In this document: positions 8,380-16,656 of the stretch, piece after piece | Layout: each line of letters starts with the position of its first letter | Position numbering within the stretch: the first letter of the stretch is position 1 | Source of the DNA: Natronococcus pandeyae | GTDB taxonomy: Archaea > Halobacteriota > Halobacteria > Halobacteriales > Natrialbaceae | Reading direction: 5' to 3' | Length of the DNA: 64,000 bases | Assembly: GCF_008122205.1 (NCBI RefSeq) | Contig: NZ_PHNJ01000013.1 | Location: 1-64,000, forward strand | Program-made: the position numbers and the translations under genes | The notes under the pieces: model-generated | The model's input: only the letters and a program-made list of their open reading frames with translations | Told to the model about the DNA's origin: nothing | Databases searched by the model: none

Positions 8380-8761
8380 GAGACCCACCCCGGATTCGCA
8401 GTGCGACCCATCGACCGAGGACGACGCCCGCAAAACCGAACGAGTAACTGGCGCCAACGTTGAGTAAGCCGAGCAGCGGCTCGACTGCCACCGTTTCGTA
8501 CGCGAACGTGCTGTACGTCGTGTACGAGGAGATGAAGCCCGTCGACACGAGCAATCGTCCCCTGTCGGTGAGATAGTCGGTGTACATCGCTTCGTAGACG
8601 ACGAACCCGAGCACGAAGCTCCCGGTCACGTTCGCGACGAAGGTCCCGGTCAATCCCGGATACAAGAGCCCGATCCCGTACCGGGCGTTCGCCCCGAGAA
8701 ACCCGCCGATCACGACGAGTCCCACCACCTCGATGTCGGCAAGCCGGTCTCGAACGGTCAT
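8372..8761 (-). CDS. crcB: Fluoride ion channel CrcB/Fluc, subunit 2
   Basis: A 129-residue partner of the overlapping crcB gene. It has GGFLGANARYGIG, TFVANVTGSFVLGFVVYEA and STGFISSYTTYSTFAYETV. The TYSTFA box replaces one aromatic of the usual FSTFS, as often seen when two subunits specialise. ATG 8761 gives the usual short N-terminus (MTVRDRLADIEVVGL). This gene is first in the pair and so sets its promoter. A fluoroacetate-dehalogenase-like gene lies 1.5 kb away, which makes a fluoride-handling neighbourhood plausible. Confidence 0.92.
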   Translation of the reverse strand: MTVRDRLADIEVVGLVVIGGFLGANARYGIGLLYPGLTGTFVANVTGSFVLGFVVYEAMYTDYLTDRGRLLVSTGFISSYTTYSTFAYETVAVEPLLGLLNVGASYSFGFAGVVLGRWVALRIRGGSRE

Positions 8762-8953
8762 CCGTTGAGATGACACCATTCTCTTTGAAATTACTATTGT
8801 ACAGGGGAGCCGTTCGCCAGATCGAAGCGCGAAACTCGAGGTCCGTATTCGCTCGCTCGTCAATCGAACAACTGCACTACTCGGCGGACGCCGGACCGAC
8901 TTTGGATCGAACCGGGTGGAGTGACCGACTACAGACGCCAGCACAGCTAATGA

Positions 8954-8960
8954 TTTTTAT
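8954..8960 (+). promoter_or_regulatory. TATA box of the universal stress protein gene
   Basis: TTTTTAT is centred about 24 bases ahead of the ATG at 8981, consistent with a leaderless or near-leaderless transcript. Confidence 0.4.
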
Positions 8961-8980
8961 CTGGCCGCCGAACGGCGACT

Positions 8981-9427
8981 ATGTACGACCGGATTCTCCT
9001 GCCGACGGACGGAAGCGACGCAGCGACGGCTGCGACCGAGCACGCCATCGACCTCGCCAGGGCGTACGACGCACCGCTTTACGTCCTTCACGTCGTCGAT
9101 ACGAGGCCGTACGATGCGGAGAGTATCACACAGTCGGTGATCGAACCGCTCGAGGAGCGAGGCCAGCGGGCGGTCGACGAGGTCGTCGAGGCCGCGTCGG
9201 CACACGGACTGGATCGGACCGAAACCGCCGTCGTTCGCGGTGACCCACACGAGACGGTCCTCGAGTACGTCGACGAACACGATATCGATCTGATCGTGAT
9301 GGCAACACACGGGCGGTCGGGGGTCAAGCGGTATCTGCTGGGGAGCGTTACGGAGAAGATTATTCGAACCGCGCCGGTACCGGTTCACGTAGTGCGTGCG
9401 ACGGAGACCGATCTCGAGGACGGATAG
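8981..9427 (+). CDS. Universal stress protein (UspA family)
   Basis: A 148-residue single-domain Usp protein. It opens with the typical MYDRILLPTDGSDAATAATE. The nucleotide-binding end is IDLIVMATHGRSG, then nine residues after the ATHG glycine comes LLGSVTEKIIRTAPVPVHVVR. These match the G-x9-G-S pattern of ATP-binding Usp proteins, although the first Gly of that motif is Ala here. It is cytoplasmic. Usp paralogues are numerous in haloarchaea and the individual role is unknown. Confidence 0.93.
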   Translation: MYDRILLPTDGSDAATAATEHAIDLARAYDAPLYVLHVVDTRPYDAESITQSVIEPLEERGQRAVDEVVEAASAHGLDRTETAVVRGDPHETVLEYVDEHDIDLIVMATHGRSGVKRYLLGSVTEKIIRTAPVPVHVVRATETDLEDG

Positions 9428-9487
9428 GCGGGCCATGCGGATAACGGAAGTCGCCGTCTCCGGCGCTCGATCCCGAGTGGGGTCCCG

Positions 9488-10066
9488 CTACGTATCCCGT
9501 TCGAGCGGATACTCGAGTCCGGTCGGATACGGGCTCTGTTCGGTGGTATCTAACTGCAATGCGATACAGAACCTGTCGAGTCCCACTTCGATTCCGGCAA
9601 ACAGGAGGAGTTCGATGATCGCCTCGTCGCTATATTCTGCTTTCAGTTCGGCGAAGAACGCGTCCGGGATCTCCTGTGGATCTCGAGACATGTAATCCGC
9701 GACGCGAACGGCGAGTTCTTCGCGCCGGGTGAGTTGACTTGTATCGATTCGATCGGAGAATACGGCGTCTTCTTTCGGCTCGACTTCGTCTTTGACTTCC
9801 CAGGTGCGCACGGTTCCACAGTACGCACAGCCGTGGACTGCAGCAACCCGCAGCCGCATCAGTTCCAGCGTCTCCGAATCGATAGAATCGCTGCGTGGGA
9901 ACAGCCGGAACATCCGGACGAGTCGCTTCAAAAGCCGAGGCTGATGCGCAACAGCACCGAAGTACGCGGAGTCTTTGTACCACCCCTCCTCGCTTTCCTG
10001 AAGGATTTCGTTGACCTCGTCGTCGTCCGAGTCACCGGGAGCTATCGGTTCGATACGGGGAGACAT
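9488..10066 (-). CDS. Carboxymuconolactone decarboxylase/AhpD-like protein
   Basis: 192 residues, all-helical by eye, with the AhpD-family redox motif HGCAYCGTVR (C80-x-x-C83) and downstream LTRREELAVRVADYM and IIELLLFAGIEVGLDRF. Members act as peroxidase-type thiol enzymes or decarboxylases; the CxxC and following helix fit the peroxidase-like subgroup. ATG 10066 (MSPRIEPIAPGDSDDDEV) is preferred over a longer in-frame start because haloarchaeal relatives begin near there. A peroxide-related role is inferred from the motif only. Confidence 0.8.
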   Translation of the reverse strand: MSPRIEPIAPGDSDDDEVNEILQESEEGWYKDSAYFGAVAHQPRLLKRLVRMFRLFPRSDSIDSETLELMRLRVAAVHGCAYCGTVRTWEVKDEVEPKEDAVFSDRIDTSQLTRREELAVRVADYMSRDPQEIPDAFFAELKAEYSDEAIIELLLFAGIEVGLDRFCIALQLDTTEQSPYPTGLEYPLERDT

Positions 10067-10213
10067 GCAACGGTCTATGGTAGCAATCCACATAAAAGAT
10101 CGATCGTACCGGACGCCAGTCCTCGTCTCGCTGAGAACCTCTCGGCCACCAATAATGAGTCGACCGCCGTGCAGAACTGTACTCGTTCGAGTCGCCCGAA
10201 AGAGGCTGCACCG

Positions 10214-11083
10214 CTACGCCAGGAAGGGCTCGAGTTCCGCGAGCGTCGCGTCGGGCGCCTCCTCCATCACGAAGTGGCCACACGACAACCCCCGACCGCT
10301 GACCGACGTCGCCCACTCCTCCCAGACGTCGAGCGGGTCGAAGTCGACGGTCCCGGAGGCGTCGCCCCACAGCGCCAGCACCGGACACTCGATCCGGTCG
10401 CCGGCCTCGCGCGAGGCCCGATCGTGCTCGAGGTCGACGCTCAGCCCGGCCCGGTAGTCCTCGCAGCTCGCCCGGATGACGCGTTCGTTCTCGAAACAGC
10501 GGTGGTACTCGGCGATCGCTTCCGGATCGAGGCGGTCGGGATACACTGCCCAGTTGTCTATCAAGTGGTCGACGTAGAAGGTCGGCTCGTTGGCGAGCAA
10601 CGTCTCCGGGATCGGATGTGGCTGGGCCAGGAACAGCCAGTGATACATCGCGTAGGCGTACTCGTGGTCCATTCGCTCGACCGTTTCGAGCGTCGGAATG
10701 ATGTCGAGGGCCGCCAGCTTCTTCACCCGGTCGGGATGGTCGAGTGCGAACCGGTAGCCGACGCGACCACCGCGGTCGTGGCCGACGATTCGGTACGTAT
10801 CATATCCCAGTGAGTCCATGACTGCGACCATATCCCTGGCCAACACCCGATTGGCGTACTGCCTCGTCTCGGGATCGGCCGGCCCCGTACTGTCGCCGTA
10901 CCCGCGGAGGTCGGGCATCACGACCGTGTAGTCCTCGGCTAACTCCGGCGCGACCTTATGCCAGGTTGCGTGCGTCTGCGGGTATCCGTGAAGCAACAAC
11001 AACGGAGGTCCATCGCCACCTCGGCGGAGGTACATTTCTGCCTCGCCGACGTCGATACGCGTCTCCTCGAAGTCCCCAAACAT
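10214..11083 (-). CDS. Alpha/beta hydrolase, fluoroacetate (haloacetate) dehalogenase-like
   Basis: 289 residues. Lining it up by eye with the well-studied fluoroacetate dehalogenase family, every key residue is in place: nucleophile Asp103 with Arg104 and Arg107 in GHDRGGRVGYR (carboxylate binding), Asp127 in ALDIIPT, His148-Trp149 in YHWLFLAQP and Tyr210 in CEDYRAG (halide pocket), and His270 in CGHFVMEEAP. The oxyanion LHGYPQTHATW is also present. Such enzymes hydrolyse fluoro- or chloroacetate to glycolate and halide. ATG 11083 begins MFGDFEETRIDVG. Two fluoride channel genes lie 1.5 kb away. An epoxide hydrolase with similar architecture is the main alternative. Confidence 0.8.
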   Translation of the reverse strand: MFGDFEETRIDVGEAEMYLRRGGDGPPLLLLHGYPQTHATWHKVAPELAEDYTVVMPDLRGYGDSTGPADPETRQYANRVLARDMVAVMDSLGYDTYRIVGHDRGGRVGYRFALDHPDRVKKLAALDIIPTLETVERMDHEYAYAMYHWLFLAQPHPIPETLLANEPTFYVDHLIDNWAVYPDRLDPEAIAEYHRCFENERVIRASCEDYRAGLSVDLEHDRASREAGDRIECPVLALWGDASGTVDFDPLDVWEEWATSVSGRGLSCGHFVMEEAPDATLAELEPFLA

Positions 11084-11269
11084 ACCGAATGCCCCCACTC
11101 GTGCGTTACTAAAGGTGGTACATGTTCGCACAGACGAATTCGATTCGGGGACATCGTGCCGTCTAGCTGGGGCAGGTTGAGAACCGAGCAGATCGTACCG
11201 GTAGTCTTGTACCGGCTGTCTGCTGGTTCTAATCGACCGAACCGACTCAGAGACGCTCGCTCATCGGCG

Positions 11270-11983
11270 TCACTCGGCGTCCCGTGGCCCGGCCGTTCGA
11301 CAGACCGCCGCGTACGCGGTGCCGGCGACGGCCGTCTCGACGAGTTCACACTCCTCGAAGACGGCTCGTCCCGACTCGAGGACGTCGTTGTCGGGATTCC
11401 AGTTAGCGTACCAGCGGAAGAACCGCCAGATAACCGGGTTCAAAAGCCGCACGGGGCCGCTCGGAGCGGGCCTGACGTCCACCAGGGCGAGGGGGCCGCC
11501 GGGGACGAGCAGCCGACGGACGTTCTCGAGCGTCCGGCGGGCGTCCGGCATCACGCCCAGCGAGAGCGTCGCGACGGCGGCGTCGAACCGCTCGTCGAAG
11601 TCGACCGTCGTCGCGTCGGCACGGCGGACCTCGACGTTCGCCCAGCCGTGTCGGTCGACGCGTTCCCTGGCGTTCTCGACCATCCCGGGACTGTAATCGA
11701 CGCCGGCGAGCCGTCCCTCCGTTCCGATTTTGTGCCGGATGTGCTCGAAGTTCACCCCCGGCCCACAGCCGACGTCGAGTACGCGGTCGCCCTCCTCGAG
11801 CTCCAGCCGGTCGATCGTCGCTTCGCGTATCGGTTCGAAGTCCCGTTCGCTCATGCCGTACCAGTCACTCCAGCGGTCCCACACCCGTCGGTTTCGCTCG
11901 AGGTGGGCCGCGTAGCGTCGATCGTTCGGGACATCGGGTGGCGCCTCCGAGGGGACTCGAGCGCTCTGTGAGTCGGGTTCCAT
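11270..11983 (-). CDS. Class I SAM-dependent methyltransferase
   Basis: 237 residues. Motif I is DRVLDVGCGPGVNFEHI and motif II/III lies around GVDYSPGMVENARERV and VEVRRADATTVDF; LLVPGGPLALVDVRP follows. The N-terminal region (ERNRRVWDRWSDWYGMSERDFEPIREA) resembles UbiE/COQ5-like or phospholipid methyltransferases. Substrate is not deducible; a lipid or quinone is possible. It is divergent in orientation from no close partner and appears monocistronic. Confidence 0.85.
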   Translation of the reverse strand: MEPDSQSARVPSEAPPDVPNDRRYAAHLERNRRVWDRWSDWYGMSERDFEPIREATIDRLELEEGDRVLDVGCGPGVNFEHIRHKIGTEGRLAGVDYSPGMVENARERVDRHGWANVEVRRADATTVDFDERFDAAVATLSLGVMPDARRTLENVRRLLVPGGPLALVDVRPAPSGPVRLLNPVIWRFFRWYANWNPDNDVLESGRAVFEECELVETAVAGTAYAAVCRTAGPRDAE

Positions 11984-12017
11984 AGTCGAATATCGTCGAC
12001 GACGTGAGAGTAGCTGG

Positions 12018-12035
12018 TGGCGAAATGTATCGCCA
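12018..12035 (-). promoter_or_regulatory. Palindrome and TATA box ahead of the methyltransferase gene
   Basis: TGGCGA-AATGTA-TCGCCA is a perfect 6-bp inverted repeat 35 bases ahead of the start at 11983. An A/T run (ATTTTATAT, 12035-12043) adjoins it and may be the TATA box. Confidence 0.35.
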
Positions 12036-12139
12036 TTTTATATCCGGTCGGCGAGCACGAGGCGTCGACACACGGCGACGCCGGAGACGCAGGCGAATCG
12101 CGTGCCGCCCGCACCGTTCCCGGAATCCACGAGACGAGA

Positions 12140-12688
12140 TCAGGTTCCGACCGTCCGCGTCACCGAGTTCGCGGGAGTGTGTGCATTGCTCACCGTTTTC
12201 GAGAGCGTTTCGGCGAACTCGAGTTGCCCTTCGTCGAGGCGGGTCTGCCACACCGCATCGCCATCGGCCGCCTGGAGAACGATCCGGACGCTGCCGTCCG
12301 GCGTGTGGTACGCTTCGATCAGCAAGACCAGCCCTATCAGACCGACGCTGAGGCCAACGACCACGAGTACCCCCGTCAGTCCACCCCCGTCGACGACACC
12401 GAGGAGCGCGATCGACACCAGGGCGAGAAACAGCGCGGCGATTCCAGAGACGACTGTCTCCTGATCGACCCCCGGTGTCGTCTTGTGCTCGATTTTCGCA
12501 CCGCCGATCCGATCGAGGTACGTCGTGTTCACGACCGTCGTGGTCTCGTCTCGCCCGGTCGTCGCGAGCTGCACCACCCGCCGATCGGTGAGGACGCCCA
12601 CCTCGTCGTCAGTCGAGTAGCTGTCGATCGTCGTCTCGCCGTCGTCGAGAAACGACTCGAGTCGCTGAAACTGCTGCCGTGACGCCAT
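12140..12688 (-). CDS. Membrane protein with PH-like domain, hypothetical
   Basis: 182 residues. The first 70 residues look like a split bacterial-PH-type strand set (EVGVLTDRRVVQL, TTVVNTTYLDRIGGAKIEH). Two membrane spans follow (VVSGIAALFLALVSIALLGV and GVLVVVGLSVGLIGLVLLIE) and then a second beta part (GSVRIVLQAADGDAVWQTRL) with a helical end. This arrangement, a PH-like fold interrupted by two spans, is common in archaeal membrane proteins of unknown function. No operon partner is seen. Confidence 0.65.
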   Translation of the reverse strand: MASRQQFQRLESFLDDGETTIDSYSTDDEVGVLTDRRVVQLATTGRDETTTVVNTTYLDRIGGAKIEHKTTPGVDQETVVSGIAALFLALVSIALLGVVDGGGLTGVLVVVGLSVGLIGLVLLIEAYHTPDGSVRIVLQAADGDAVWQTRLDEGQLEFAETLSKTVSNAHTPANSVTRTVGT

Positions 12689-12839
12689 CGATACCGGACC
12701 ATCTCAGCGAATTGAATTTACATTTTGGGTGACTATCAGGACTGATACTCGGCACCCGTTCGGTTTCAGCCAGCAGGGACGCGCCTCGACTTCGATCACC
12801 CGACGTCGTCGTACCCGTTCACCTCCCATCGTTGTGCCC

Positions 12840-12880
12840 GCATCGTGGGCCGCTCGGTTGGCTCGAGCGCAACGATGGAC
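12840..12880 (-). pseudogene. Short DUF457-type gene remnant
   Basis: The minus strand reads SIVALEPTERP, sharing 21 identical bases with the SLVALEPTGADL segment of the intact DUF457-type gene at 37206-37865. It is too short for certainty, but a second remnant at 16201-16290 supports it. Confidence 0.3.
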
Positions 12881-12884
12881 CGGG

Positions 12885-14393
12885 TCACTCCGACAGTGAC
12901 GGCGCGGTCTCCGGTGGCTGACGGTGCTCTGTCGCCTGTTCGAAGGAATAGCCCAGTTTCAGCAGCGTCGGTTCATCGAAGGGGCGTGCCAGCAGTTCGA
13001 TACCGACCGGGAGACCATCGTCAGTGAATCCAGCCGGGATCGAGACTGCACTACAGAGCGACTGCGAGGCGATGATCGTATTCGTCGCAAAGGTCATCGT
13101 TTCGTACTTTCCGTCCCGGATTTCGCGTTCCGTCGGGGGAACGACTTGCACGTCGGGGTAGACGATCGCATCGAGGTCGTGGCTCGCAAACACGTTCAGA
13201 ATCTCCTGCTGGAACGTTTGTTGTGCGTTCCGCCGCTTCCAGTAGTCCAGATGGTCCGAGAGATCAGTCGGGCCGTCTTCGGCGAATCCAATAAACAGAT
13301 CCAGCAGGTCGTGGTACTGGCCGTTTTCGTAGAGTTCGTCGACGGAATCAACGGGCCCGTCGCGGTCGTCGAGGAACTCGTTGAGGTCACGCTTCGACTG
13401 CAGGATGTAGAGCATCGTGTCCTCGAGGGACTCTGCCAACCGTGGAATCTCGACTGGATCGAGAACTGTCGCGCCCACGTTCTCCATCGTCGTCAGCGCT
13501 CGTTCGATCACCTCGTTGACCGGCGCAGCGGCGGGGTTCTCGTCGTCACCGAACCCATCCCGGAGCACACCGATTCGAGCGTCGTTCAACCCGTCTGCGA
13601 GGAGGGAGTTCGTATATGAGCCGTGAACAGCGGCTAGCTCGGTCTGCCCGGTGAGTGTGTCACGCTCGTCGTAGCCGACGAGGACGTCGAGTAGTTTGGC
13701 CGTATCACGGACCGTTCGGGTCATTGGGCCAGCCGTATCTTGCTGTGAGACCAGCGGACTCATTCCGGTTCGGCTGATCAAGCCGGGCGTCACACGGATC
13801 CCGACGAGGTTATCGAACGACGCAGGGACGCGAATCGAGCCGCCGCAGTCGGTTCCAATACCGACGGTGCCCAAGTTCGCCGCGACTGCCGAACCGGTCC
13901 CACTGCTCGACCCGCCCGGATCCCGCGTCAGGTCGTACGGATTTTTCGTCCGCCCACTGACCGAGGAAAATCCGAACCACGACGTGGCCCAGTCCGGCAT
14001 CGTCGTCTTCGCCAGAAGAATCGCCCCTGCGTCGCGCAACCGTCGTATTACGTCTGCGTCCGTCTCGGGAAGGTATCCGTCGAACGCTTCCGAGCCGTAC
14101 GTCGTTGCCAGGTCCCTCGTTTCGACGTGATCTTTGACGAGCACGGGGATTCCGTGGAGCGGTCCGGCGAACGTCCCCGTTTCGGCGAACGTTTGGTCGA
14201 GTTCGGCTGCTCGCTCCGACGCGGTTTCGTTGACCGTCACGATCGAATTGAGCTCGGGCCCGCCACGATCGTAGGTATCGATCCGTTCGAGATACCGGTC
14301 AACGAGCCCTTCGCTGGTAAGTGTTCCAGCTTCGAACGCGCGGTGCAGTTGATCAATCGTCGCTTCTTCGATTGGGTGCTGTGTGTTCCCCAT
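12885..14393 (-). CDS. Amidase-signature family hydrolase
   Basis: 502 residues. The Ser-cisSer-Lys triad is visible: Lys87 in GIPVLVKDHVETRD, the GGSSSGTGSA loop at 160-169, and nucleophile Ser186 in GTDCGGSIRVPAS. The C-terminal SLCSAVSIPAGFTDDGLPVGIELL is also typical. It hydrolyses amide bonds. The closest types are aryl/aliphatic amidases rather than GatA, because it stands alone with no gatB or gatC. ATG 14393 (MGNTQHPIEEATIDQLHRAF) is chosen; upstream in-frame codons lie in a different-looking, Trp-rich stretch. Together with the two FmdA genes and the AmiS channel it forms an amide-rich neighbourhood. Confidence 0.88.
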   Translation of the reverse strand: MGNTQHPIEEATIDQLHRAFEAGTLTSEGLVDRYLERIDTYDRGGPELNSIVTVNETASERAAELDQTFAETGTFAGPLHGIPVLVKDHVETRDLATTYGSEAFDGYLPETDADVIRRLRDAGAILLAKTTMPDWATSWFGFSSVSGRTKNPYDLTRDPGGSSSGTGSAVAANLGTVGIGTDCGGSIRVPASFDNLVGIRVTPGLISRTGMSPLVSQQDTAGPMTRTVRDTAKLLDVLVGYDERDTLTGQTELAAVHGSYTNSLLADGLNDARIGVLRDGFGDDENPAAAPVNEVIERALTTMENVGATVLDPVEIPRLAESLEDTMLYILQSKRDLNEFLDDRDGPVDSVDELYENGQYHDLLDLFIGFAEDGPTDLSDHLDYWKRRNAQQTFQQEILNVFASHDLDAIVYPDVQVVPPTEREIRDGKYETMTFATNTIIASQSLCSAVSIPAGFTDDGLPVGIELLARPFDEPTLLKLGYSFEQATEHRQPPETAPSLSE

Positions 14394-14878
14394 GTGCTCA
14401 CTCTTCGGTGGAACAGCGCATAGCTCTGCGGGGGTCCCAGAAACGTTGGGATGAGCCCACACATTGTGGGCCCACCCGGACCCCTCGCGTTCCACAGATA
14501 GCCTCCAGCGTCAACATATCACCTATACTAGAACTGAGACTGTTTGTGTATTGTGGATCGGTTTTACAATTTTCACCACACACCATGTTCTATATTTCCG
14601 TTATCTGATATGATACAGGGATAGCACCCAAGCCAGTAGATCTTTGAAGATTACGGGGGTGACCACTGGTAAATCAAGAATTATCGACAACTGACGCGCG
14701 CGAGAAAGCATCGGGCTCTCCGTAGAGAGGAACCAGATAACCAGGAAGTATATTTTCCATCTTCGATTGGCGATTCACAAGCGCCCTCCGTTCACGTCAC
14801 GAGTATCCCGCTCGCGATCGAACGCCCGACTGAGCGAACCAACCGTTTAGCTGGCTGGGTTCGGTTCACTCTCTCACG
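14394..14878. other. Intergenic region with a palindrome ahead of the amidase gene
   Basis: GCCCACA-CAT-TGTGGGC at 14455-14471 is a perfect 7-bp inverted repeat about 60 bases ahead of the amidase start and may be an operator. The rest, AT-richer than its surroundings around 14520-14760, holds no recognisable gene. Confidence 0.4.
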
Positions 14879-15222
14879 ATGACTGCGTTTGGAGACGACG
14901 CCTGGAACGCGGCCGCCTACGACGACGCCCACTCGTTCGTCTACGAGTACGGCCGGACCTCCTCGAGCTGCTTGAGGTCGAACCGGACGACCGCGTGCTC
15001 GATCTCGGCTGCGGGACGGGCCACCTGACGAACGCGATCGCCGACAGCGGCGCGACCGTCGTCGGCCTCGATCAGTCGGCCGAGATGATCGCCACCGCCC
15101 GCGAGTCGTATCCCGACTGTACGTTCGTCCGCGCGGACGCGAACGAGTTCACCGCTGACGAGCCGTTCGATGCCGTCTTTTCGAACGCGACGCTCCACTG
15201 GACCGACGACCAGGACGCCAGA
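14879..15222 (+). pseudogene. SAM methyltransferase remnant, frameshifted and truncated
   Basis: It starts well at ATG 14879 (MTAFGDDAWNAAAYDDAHS). The frame breaks near 14953, where a loss of about two bases shifts DLLELLEVEPDDRVLDLG into another frame. That frame then continues through GCGTGHLTNAIADSG, VVGLDQSAEMIATARESY and FDAVFSNATLHWTDDQ. Around 15222 homology stops abruptly, just before the end of the converging NmrA-like gene. About 115 of the usual 250 residues remain. It is clearly dead. Confidence 0.8.
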
Positions 15223-15234
15223 CGACCCCGAAAC

Positions 15235-15879
15235 TCAGTTATTGGGACGGATCGCGTCCTCGATAGGAGTCTCGCCGCCGAAGAGCCTGATCGTTTCGCC
15301 GACTGTGTCCGCGGTTGCGAGACAGGCGACGACTGTCTGGGCAACATCGGCGCGCGGGATCTCGTCGCCATCCGCGTCCCGATAGTCGAAGGCTGCCGAA
15401 ATCTGTCCCGTTCCCTCGTCGTCGGTGAGCGCGGTCGGCCGAAGAATCGTGGCCTCGAGCGGGGACCAGTCGAGATAGTCGTCAGCACATCGCTTGGCCA
15501 CGTGATACGGACGAATCGCGTCGGGCGCGGCCATTGGATCGCTTGCGTTGTACGCACTGATCATCACAAACCGGTCGATGCCGTGCGCAACGCAGGCGTC
15601 GATACTTCGCCGCGCTCCCCAGAGATCGATCAGCAGCGTCTTGTCCCAGCCGGTGTCCCCGCCAGAACCAGCGGTGAATACGACGGCGTCGGCGCCTTGA
15701 AGTGCTGGCGCGAACTCCCCTTCGAGATCGCCCAACCGTGGTTCGCCGCCGCGTTCGCGGACCGCACCGAACTGTGATTCGTCTCGGACGACTCCGATCG
15801 GGTCATGGCCGGTTTCAGCAAGTCGAGGGACTAATTCGCGGCCGATTCCGCCATTCGCGCCGATAACTGCGACTTGCAT
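15235..15879 (-). CDS. NAD(P)-binding NmrA/SDR-like protein
   Basis: A 214-residue atypical short-chain dehydrogenase fold. The Rossmann start is MQVAVIGANGGIGRELVPRL with the GANGGIG dinucleotide loop. It continues GADAVVFTAGSGGDTGWDKT, then RFVMISAYNASDP in place of the YxxxK region, and AKRCADDYLDWSPLEATILRPTALTDD, typical of NmrA-like/UPF0105-type reductases. It may bind NAD(P)H as a sensor or act on a small substrate. ATG 15879 is the conserved start. Confidence 0.85.
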   Translation of the reverse strand: MQVAVIGANGGIGRELVPRLAETGHDPIGVVRDESQFGAVRERGGEPRLGDLEGEFAPALQGADAVVFTAGSGGDTGWDKTLLIDLWGARRSIDACVAHGIDRFVMISAYNASDPMAAPDAIRPYHVAKRCADDYLDWSPLEATILRPTALTDDEGTGQISAAFDYRDADGDEIPRADVAQTVVACLATADTVGETIRLFGGETPIEDAIRPNN

Positions 15880-16200
15880 CGTCTCCCATCTCTCGCGGTC
15901 TGGATGAATAGCTGCTATGGTCACTCCCCGTCGTTCCAGTACACCGACTGCGCAAGACAACGCTCTCGACGACGTGCACATTCACAGAACGTGCCGAGGC
16001 GTCCAGCGAGCGAAGAACGGCGTTGACCACCACCGCGGCTCACCGATCATGGGCGTGGAGGGGGACGGGGGGACTTCCAGTGTAAACCGGCGTGGACGAT
16101 TGGGTACTTGCCGAGTCACCGACGGTGGTGCCGGTGACCCGCGGACTCACCGGACTGAACTGATAATTAGTTGCATATATTTGTCATAGACCATCTAAAT
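15880..16200. other. Intergenic region, no gene seen
   Basis: The stretch between the NmrA-like gene start and the DUF457 remnant shows no supported coding sequence. An AT-rich segment near 16160-16200 precedes the remnant. Confidence 0.4.
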
Positions 16201-16290
16201 ATAGAGCCACCGAGCCCCGCGAGTACGATGGTCCCGATTCTGGCGAGATCTGCACCGATTGGCTCGAGTGCAACGAGCGACGGATGGCCA
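16201..16290 (-). pseudogene. DUF457-type membrane protein remnant
   Basis: The minus strand reads HPSLVALEPIGADLARIG and then IVLAGLGGSI. This aligns with YPSLVALEPTGADLVGFG and IVVLAGLVWLY of the intact gene at 37206-37865. Only about 30 codons from near its C-terminus remain, with no start or stop in place. It shows a past duplication or exchange of this gene. Confidence 0.6.
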
Positions 16291-16508
16291 CTCCCTGCCT
16301 ACGGAGTTCGCCTGTCCGTAGCGGATCGGTGCTCTTGCTCACGGCCGACTTCGAGAGGAACGCCCTGTCCCGGACAGATGCGTATCGACTGGCGGGGTCG
16401 CCCCCGATACGTTCGAACCAGAGGACGGAAACACCCTGCAATAGCCGCTTTTATCGACCACCGTAGGTACTTATTTCCATGTCCGAGGTGAGTTACAAGT
16501 GAGATGGA

Positions 16509-16640
16509 ATGACGAGGAAGACAGCGGTGGTCGGCATCGACGGGCTGGGCTGGCACCCTCTCGGTCGGTTGGAGGGGCCACGACAGAAAGCGCACCCCGA
16601 GAACGGCTCAGCCACGACGTTCTGGATGGGAAGACACGTG
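16509..16640 (+). other. Possible N-terminal stub of a phosphodiesterase/phosphatase-type gene
   Basis: A reading frame starts MTRKTAVVGIDGLGWHPLGR, which looks like the opening of type I phosphodiesterase/alkaline-phosphatase-fold proteins (GIDGLGW). Similarity ends after about 20 residues and the frame dissolves before 16640. It is either a truncated gene or chance. 16290-16508 shows nothing else. Confidence 0.25.
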
Positions 16641-16656
16641 TGAGTCGAGACCGCCG

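Noticed and set aside
8762-8980. Possible fluoride riboswitch ahead of the crcB pair
   Set aside because: No conserved fluoride-riboswitch core could be found on the minus strand upstream of the crcB genes.
16509-16640. A full alkaline-phosphatase-type gene starting at 16509
   Set aside because: Only about 20 residues match; the frame breaks and the next gene starts at 16657.
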